64,000 bases of DNA from Thamnaconus septentrionalis (taxonomy: Eukaryota; Chordata; Actinopteri; Tetraodontiformes; Monacanthidae), in the NCBI GenBank assembly GCA_009823395.1, contig CM020507.1, forward strand, positions 4,380,001 through 4,444,000. Direction: 5' to 3'. Every line of letters begins with the position of its first letter. The first letter of the stretch is position 1. The notes beneath the pieces were generated by a model, which did no database searches, was not told the DNA's origin, and worked only from the letters and a program-made list of their open reading frames with translations. A program made the translations under genes and the position numbers. This document shows, one piece after another, positions 58,240 through 64,000 of the stretch.

Positions 58240-59009
58240 ACTGAGTGCGCCATTCCAAAAGCCATTCCTCTCTGTGGCTACAGCCTCTTTAATTCTCTCC
58301 ACTTTCCTTAAGCTGCTGTTCTAGTGACATAGAGTCTGGGGCGATGGGCCGAAGCCGGCCGCCACTCAGCGCCGCCCCTAGGCCCTGAGCCGCGTGTTGA
58401 ACCTCCTGCCTGACAACCTGTTATAATACGAGAATGCAAATTTCAACCTGTTTCTGCCTGTGTCTGCCAGTCCCACACACACACACACACACACAGCTGA
58501 TGGAAAAATCTCTTCCATCTATTTTCTCTGAGGTGAGTGGTGGCGAGGTGGGGGGGGCAGAATTGCATTGTCTGCACGAGAAGCAGAGCAACAAGCCTCA
58601 GAGCAAATCTTCTCAGTCCCCTGAAGCTCAGCAACAGGCTGTAAAACACAGGCGTCGCTCCTGAAAATCAGCTGCCTCTCCTCGAACCCGCTTTTTACAC
58701 CGGCCCACGTGCGGAACCGGCCGAGTGACGTGCTGACAGTGTTCGGCCTTGTCCATAATCGGAGGCCTCCTGCTGCCGCCGCTCCTCTGGGGAAAAAAAA
58801 TAGCTTTTTCAGCTGCATGAAAACCCTTCTCTCAAAACGTCAGATGTTAACGAGGATCCCTCCTCAAACACAATCCTAGGAGCTCACGCTGCCTTTGAAC
58901 ATCTGATCAGCTTCTTTAAAGTGTTTAAACTTTTTACTCTCACGATTTGTCATTAAACTGCAGAAAACAAGAGCCGTCTTGCACTTCAATGTCCTGAAAC
59001 ACTCTTGGA

Positions 59010-59225
59010 ATCAGGCCCTTGTGATGTCACAAAGGGCACCTTTACCTCTCACAAGCATAGTTACTACACCTCAGGCAGGTGTTGGCTCCGCCCTCTGAGA
59101 CCGCCGCCCTCTTTTTGCTTACTTCTGAGCACGTGCAGAGTCCAACAACGCATTAGTTCTAGGACGGAGTTAAAACCAAGTGTTTTTGGAGGAGGATGCA
59201 AACAGAGGGCTAAATTATTCTCTTA
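59010..59225 (-). repeat. dispersed repeat with CRE-like palindrome, copy E (reverse)
   Basis: On the + strand it starts at CCCTTGTGATGTCACAAAGGG and ends with GCAAACAGAGGGCTAAAT, the complement of the family's TTTAGCCCTCTGTTT end. Interior GGCTCCGCCCTCTGAG matches, in reverse, the GGGGCGGAGCC phrase of copy C. It ends about 134 bp before exon 22. Confidence 0.72.
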
Positions 59226-59358
59226 TTAATAATGGAGAGCAGCTAAACTGAAACCAAGGGTCTGAAAGCGTGGCAAACTCTGAGCTTCTGATGGTGACAC
59301 CAAACATTCCTCCCTGACCTTCGACCTCTGACCTCCCTCCATATTATATGGTCTCCAG

Positions 59359-59682
59359 CCCCCCAGGGTCACCGCCCTCTCCCCCCTGTCCGTGGACGGG
59401 CCCGGTGACCAGGCCACCATCACCAAGTCCACCCTGCACATCGAAGACCCCGACAACCCGGCCGACGTGCTGGTGATGGTGCTGGAGCCGCCTCGCCACG
59501 GCCGGCTGGCGCGGCTGCACGGCGAGCGGCCGCTGGGCCGCTTCAAGCTGGAGGAGCTGAGCCAGGAGCAGGTCCGCTACGTGCACGACGGCTCGGAGGC
59601 CACGGGCGACACGGCGGTGCTCCAGGTCAACGACGGACACAGCTACAGGAACGTCCTCCTCCAGGTCCTCGTCAACCAGAAG
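59359..59682 (+). CDS. fras1: fras1 exon 22 of window: second CSPG repeat
   Basis: Encodes 108 residues, phase 0-0 (324 bp): PPRVTALSPLSVDGPGDQAT, then LHIEDPDNPADVLVMVLEPP, RHGRLARLHG, FKLEELSQEQVRYVHDGSEA and VLQVNDGHSYRNVLLQVLV. This is one complete CSPG/NG2-type repeat in a single exon. The start is fixed by phase: the nearby AG at 59365-59366 would be out of frame. Third codon positions are extremely GC-rich (only 4 of 108 codons end in A or T). Because of this the antisense strand is also open over this exon; that frame is not a gene. Donor is GTAGGA. Confidence 0.96.
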
Positions 59683-61309
59683 GTAGGACACGTGAAGGTT
59701 TGCTCTTTAGTCAGTCAGCCATGATGTGTAGATGATGAAGGAATCCTCGCTGACACCGACTTGATTACATAGAAGTAAGTCTATGGCAAAAGAAGTCAGG
59801 CATCTCGACTCCAAGATACAGCTGCAGCACCACAGGTTAATGCACACAGATCTTAATGTATAGACAAACATCCTTTTGACGGAACACAAGTGGCTGCATG
59901 GGGAATAATAAATAAATCATATAATGTGTAGGGCGCGGAGATACTTCTGCCTTTTAAGTTGACATTATTGCTCCCTTTGGCTAGAAGTAACCCATTGGCA
60001 GACTGCATAATTAACTGCACGTTGGTCCTGTTTTGGTACTTATGGCCCCTGATGCTTCAGACACTGTTCAATTTCAATGTATTTATTTTTCAGCATACAG
60101 TGTACAGCAGCCCACTTTACAGGGATGTGATTGTAGCCAAATTTCAGTCAAAGGCTGATTTACATTGGTGGCCCCCCCTGCCAGTTGTTCTAGGCACAGT
60201 ACCATTAAAAGGAGATCAACAACAGCAGTAAAGAGCATCGGCAACAAGAATAAGACGGTCATATTACAATACAGCTCAATGGCAGTAGACAATCATCAAA
60301 GTAAGACGGGGGAAGAGAGTAGAAGAACAGGCAAACAAACAAGCCATTAAAACAAAGAAGTGGAGGGAAAACAAAGAGAAAAGTGAAAAACAAAAAACCT
60401 TAGCTAGAGCTCAGTTGCAGTCATAGAGAATATTGAACATACCAGGATGGCCTCTGTAATTAAAAGCATGAGGTAGACCAGGTGATTGGGGGCAGTGTTG
60501 GGCTGTGACGATACAGAGTCCAGCTCACAGTTATTGTTGAAAGTGGTTTGGAGTGGTTATGAATGTAGAGGTAATAGAGATTAAAGTGCTTTAGTAGGGC
60601 AGTGAAGTGCTGGAGTTGGATACACATGAGCAGCCGCTCTGGTGGTGCCTCTGATGTGTGCAGGACAATTTCCGCAGTGCAGGAGCAGGCCGACCTGTGA
60701 GGTCGAGCCGCTCCAGCCTCCCAAATTAATCTTCATTTCTCTCATGTTGCGCCGGACACATTCTCAGCTTGTCCTCGGACGGATGGGAAAAATACACCTA
60801 AATATGCCGGAGCGGCGGTAATAAAAAAAAAAAAAGATTTCTTAGTCATAATTGATTTCCAGCGGAATAAAAGCGGACATGATTTATTGAAACAAGCTGC
60901 GTCGCCGGCGAAAAGGACCCGTTTCCACCTCTGGAAGTTCAAAGTTCATTTAGTCAGCGCGCATCCGGCACAAGCAAGGATCAGCGAGACTGTCACACTC
61001 AAGGTGAGGAGCAGTTTCTCTCTGCGCCGGGAGAAATATTGCAGGCGCAGTTGTTCCCTTTTGTCTCCCTGCAGCGGTGCTTTCAGTCGCTCTGCGCCCG
61101 GCTGAGGCGGCGCCGTCTAAACACTTGTGACGTGCGCTCGCTGCTCTAATCTCCACTAATGGCCTCAGCCGGGCCGCCCGTCCGTCAGGCTGAATCCACT
61201 CGACGTGCCTGCACAGCGGTGCAGCTCTGTTTGCATCGTCGCCCACGGGGGGAGGGAGGGGGAGGCCAAACCATCAAATCCATCAGGTGCATGGGAGTTT
61301 TCCACTAGT

Positions 61310-61310
<1 letters not shown>

Positions 61311-61345
<35 letters not shown>

Positions 61346-61349
61346 GCGG
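61311..61349. repeat. (CAG)n triplet repeat
   Basis: About eleven CAG units followed by two CGG, in the last intron. It could be read as polyalanine or polyglutamine but has no coding support. Confidence 0.96.
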
Positions 61350-62268
61350 CAACAGGATTCAGTTCTAGTCCATCACTGCTCTGCTGATCTGCAGCCTGCA
61401 GACAAAATATTTTTCTGCAGGATTTCCACCTTTGGCCCGAGCACAACACGGCATTTCAGCAGGAGACGGATTGTGAGGGCGCACAGAAACAAAAGAAAAC
61501 ATCAAATTTTGAACAATTCATCGTTTTATTGTTACCTGAGGAACAACAGTGGAACTGGAATAAACACACACGCACCAGCAGCTTGGGACTCGTTCTATGT
61601 ATCACATGTATAATAATTCAAACATCCTGCAGGACAGATTCTGCAGATCCTGTAAACCAATTAAAATGCTACAATTATTCTCTTATTATTCCCTTTTTTT
61701 TACCCTGAAACCCTTTGGCAGCCATGAAAAGCAGTTCTGGAGCCTGTGATTTATCTCCAGTCTAACTGCAGTTGGGTCCAAACAAACAAACGTCTCTTTT
61801 CTCTCAGTGACTGGTGGTCCACCAGAGAGTGTTTGTCCTGAATGTCTCCGTCTGTTCGCACAGCACACAGTTAATAAAAGGAGTGCAAACATAACCGTAA
61901 AGGGATAAAAGGCCATTGGGTCCCGTTAAAAGCAAAAACAAAGTGAGAGTCTCTCAGCCGTGGCTAAATGCACATCTACAAATACAGAGAGAAAAGTTTG
62001 TTTTCATTTTCTTTGTTTGGGTTTGTTTGTCTGGTGTGTTTTTCTGTGTTTTCTCTGAACACTCATCACTTCACACTGGGTTGGTTTGGAGCTTCCTGCC
62101 GGTTGCCAGTTGCTCCTCCTGCTCCTCCGTCCTGGCTGCAGGAGACTCTGCCCCCACCAGCCGCTTCTCTCCCTCTGCTTCTGCTCACACACGTCAGTTT
62201 GGCCGCTCAGCTTGGATGCAGATGGTTCGCTTTTTTTTGTTCCCTCATTCCCCCTTCCGCTGGAAATC

Positions 62269-62271
<3 letters not shown>

Positions 62272-62301
<30 letters not shown>
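62272..62301. repeat. (CA)n microsatellite
   Basis: About 30 bp of CA repeat in the last intron. Confidence 0.96.
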
Positions 62302-62304
<3 letters not shown>

Positions 62305-64000
62305 ACGCTACAGCGGAATGTCCTGATGCTGCATTATGTCATGCATCAGACTGCGTGATGGAGAGCCGTGAGAACGACCTTGATTTACGCCTGCGGATAT
62401 TCCGGACGGCTCCCTCACAGCCGCGCCACTCTCGGCACCCCGTTCTCACTCCATCCTCACTCCGCCTCACTCTCGCCCTCCTCAGGCTTAGTCTGCACAG
62501 GGTGATCGCTCCGCAATGGAAATCAATACAGAAATGTCTGGGGAGCAGCCGCTGATGCTGCAGCAGAGATATTGTATTCTTGTGAGAGCTGAATAAATGT
62601 GTGTGTGTGCGTGTGTGTGTTTGTGTGTGTGTGTGTGCAGCAGCTCATCACCTTGTAAGAGAGCAGCATTTTTGTGCTGCCCAGACAGTTGGGCGGGTTT
62701 ACAGGAAGCTTCCTTCACCTGTTGGAGACCTTGGTGCATTTTAGCAGCGTCCAAAAGCCGAAAATCTCTGAGTGTTTATGCGGCAGACGGGCGCGGCGGT
62801 GAGGATTGATGGCCGGTGGAGTTTAATTTAGCCCGCACGTATTGAAGTGAGAATGCGACTGAAGCCTGCAGAGCACAGAGATCCTCACAACAATCAAGGG
62901 ATGACAATAAATTAAAAAAAAGATAAGAAAAGTAAATTAGAAATAAAGTCACTGGCGCTAAAAGCTCCCCCCCCGACCTCCTGCTAAAAAAATAAATCTC
63001 CTTAAAGCGGCCTCGATTTTGAATCCCGGGGCGTCTGGGCTAAACCTTTTCTAAATAGAACTCTGGGTGTTTATTGGATCTGGGCGGCGCTAAGCCGCTG
63101 AATCCCGAGGCGTCTGCTCTGAGTGCGGTCGCTCTGCGGGCCGTGCAGCCGGCCGGCCGGTCGGGCGGGTGGAGACAACAGCCTGGCTGGAAGTTGGATG
63201 AAGGAGCCGTGGAGCGGCAGACTAATCAGGCTGTAATGACCCTCTGATGGATGGACTGCCTGTCTCTCCACTCAGCTGGAGCGCTGAGCCGCGCTGCAAC
63301 TGGAGCTTCTGCTGACACCGAGACAGGAAAGACCCTCAGCTTTCACTCACCTTCTCAGGGGGGTAGCGGTGGTGGAGTGGTGGTGTGTGTGTGGGGAGGG
63401 GGGTGTTAAGCCTCCTAAAAGTTGAAAAAAAGAAGAAGAAAAAAACACTGGTGCTTCCCTGTTTCCCAGCAGCGGCTGAAGGGGATTTGCTGTTTTCTTT
63501 TTTGTTTCTTTCTGTCCAATCAGCCGGAACGCTAATGGCTCTGTTGCCCAGCAGAGAGACCAGGGTGTGTGTGTGTGTGTGTGTTTGTGTTGACTTTGTC
63601 ACGCTTGTACAGAATTTCTGTTGACATTTTTATTTCCTCCCGCCGTCGCCGCAAAAAAACAGCCAACCTTGTTTACTTTGCCGTCTTTTGATTTGCGCCG
63701 ACACCAGATTTATTCTCCGCTGCGCTGACTGACGAGTCCGTCGGCTTGTCCCGCTCCACCCGCCAGAGTTATGGATGTAGGAGCGGCGTCCCTGTCCTTA
63801 TTATTATAGCGGTGTGACCATCACGGCTGGCTGCTCGCCAGTGTTTTATGGATGCTAACACAACAGCTCTCAGTCTCAGCAAAGTTTTTATTTTTTCTCC
63901 TTTGATGACTGAAGCCATCAGCCGTCCGGCCTGAAGCAAAACCTCCATCTGCTCTGCAGTGCTCGCTCGCTCACTTGGTCACTTCATACTACCGTTCTAC

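Larger units (their letters stand above)
55398..59358 (+). other. fras1: intron 21
   Basis: This 4.0-kb intron has a (CTG)n tract (56535-56573), (CA)n at 57121-57147, a 78-bp GT array (58160-58237), a short CA run near 58473-58494 and copy E of the CRE-palindrome family in reverse (59010-59225). No exon seen. Confidence 0.82.
59683..64000 (+). other. fras1: intron following exon 22, no exon found
   Basis: The last 4.3 kb should be the intron between CSPG2 and the next CSPG exon, which must start in phase 0 beyond the window. It contains a (CAG)n tract at 61311-61349, (CA)n at 62272-62301, TG-rich sequence at 62598-62637 and 63561-63590, and a G/C-rich part from 63000 to 63200. I checked acceptor-like sites near 60977, 61076, 62147 and 62640, and none opens a CSPG-like frame. 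Confidence 0.75.

Noticed and set aside
59344..59691. Antisense open frame of 115 codons over exon 22
   Set aside because: The sense strand encodes a clear CSPG repeat; the antisense frame is open only because of extreme GC at third positions.
60970..61010. Possible exon ending CACACTCAAG before GTGAGG
   Set aside because: The stretch is short, lacks an acceptor in the right place and does not match a CSPG repeat.
62300..62560. Possible exon after the CACACACAG at 62301
   Set aside because: The frame ends in a stop after about 18 codons and has no CSPG motifs.

Overview
The window is vertebrate genomic DNA, almost certainly from a ray-finned fish. A percomorph-like teleost is my inference, based on many AC/GT microsatellites, fish-type dispersed repeats, moderate introns and GC-rich third codon positions. 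It holds one recognisable gene, on the + strand: an internal segment of the fras1 orthologue (Fraser extracellular matrix complex subunit 1). I placed 22 exons between 424 and 59682. All have GT-AG borders, and they join into 3342 coding bases (1114 codons) without a stop or frame break. The signal peptide and first exons lie before the window. Most CSPG repeats, the Calx-beta domains and the membrane anchor lie after it.

Layout: 424-8769 (exons 1-5) encodes the end of one von Willebrand factor type C (VWC) domain and three complete 10-cysteine VWC domains. 13764-50555 (exons 6-19) encodes 14 furin-like (FU) cysteine-rich repeats, one per exon, every exon phase 1-1 and every repeat with all eight cysteines. 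52019-59682 (exons 20-22) encodes the first two CSPG/NG2-type repeats. The order VWC, then 14 FU, then CSPG separates FRAS1 from FREM1/2/3, which lack VWC and FU modules.

About 95% of the window is intron. I found no second gene, RNA gene or CRISPR array. The introns hold about 25 AC/GT arrays, long purine/pyrimidine tracts, three CTG/CAG tracts, a five-copy 39-bp minisatellite, two related hAT-like MITEs, another MITE with matching ends, a classic fish dispersed repeat, at least five copies of a dispersed family carrying a CRE-like near-palindrome, and three perfect snap-back hairpins.

Role (established for the family): Fras1 is a large basement-membrane protein that acts with Frem1 and Frem2 in epidermal-dermal adhesion; in zebrafish, loss causes fin blistering (pinfin). 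I do not think the window contains a new biological system. The most interesting points are small-scale: hairpins that look like template-switch scars, MITEs lying against FU exons, the CRE-like repeat family, and exon features such as FU11 spacing, the FU6 insertion and very high GC3 in exon 22. Exons here are numbered from the first seen in the window, not from the gene start.
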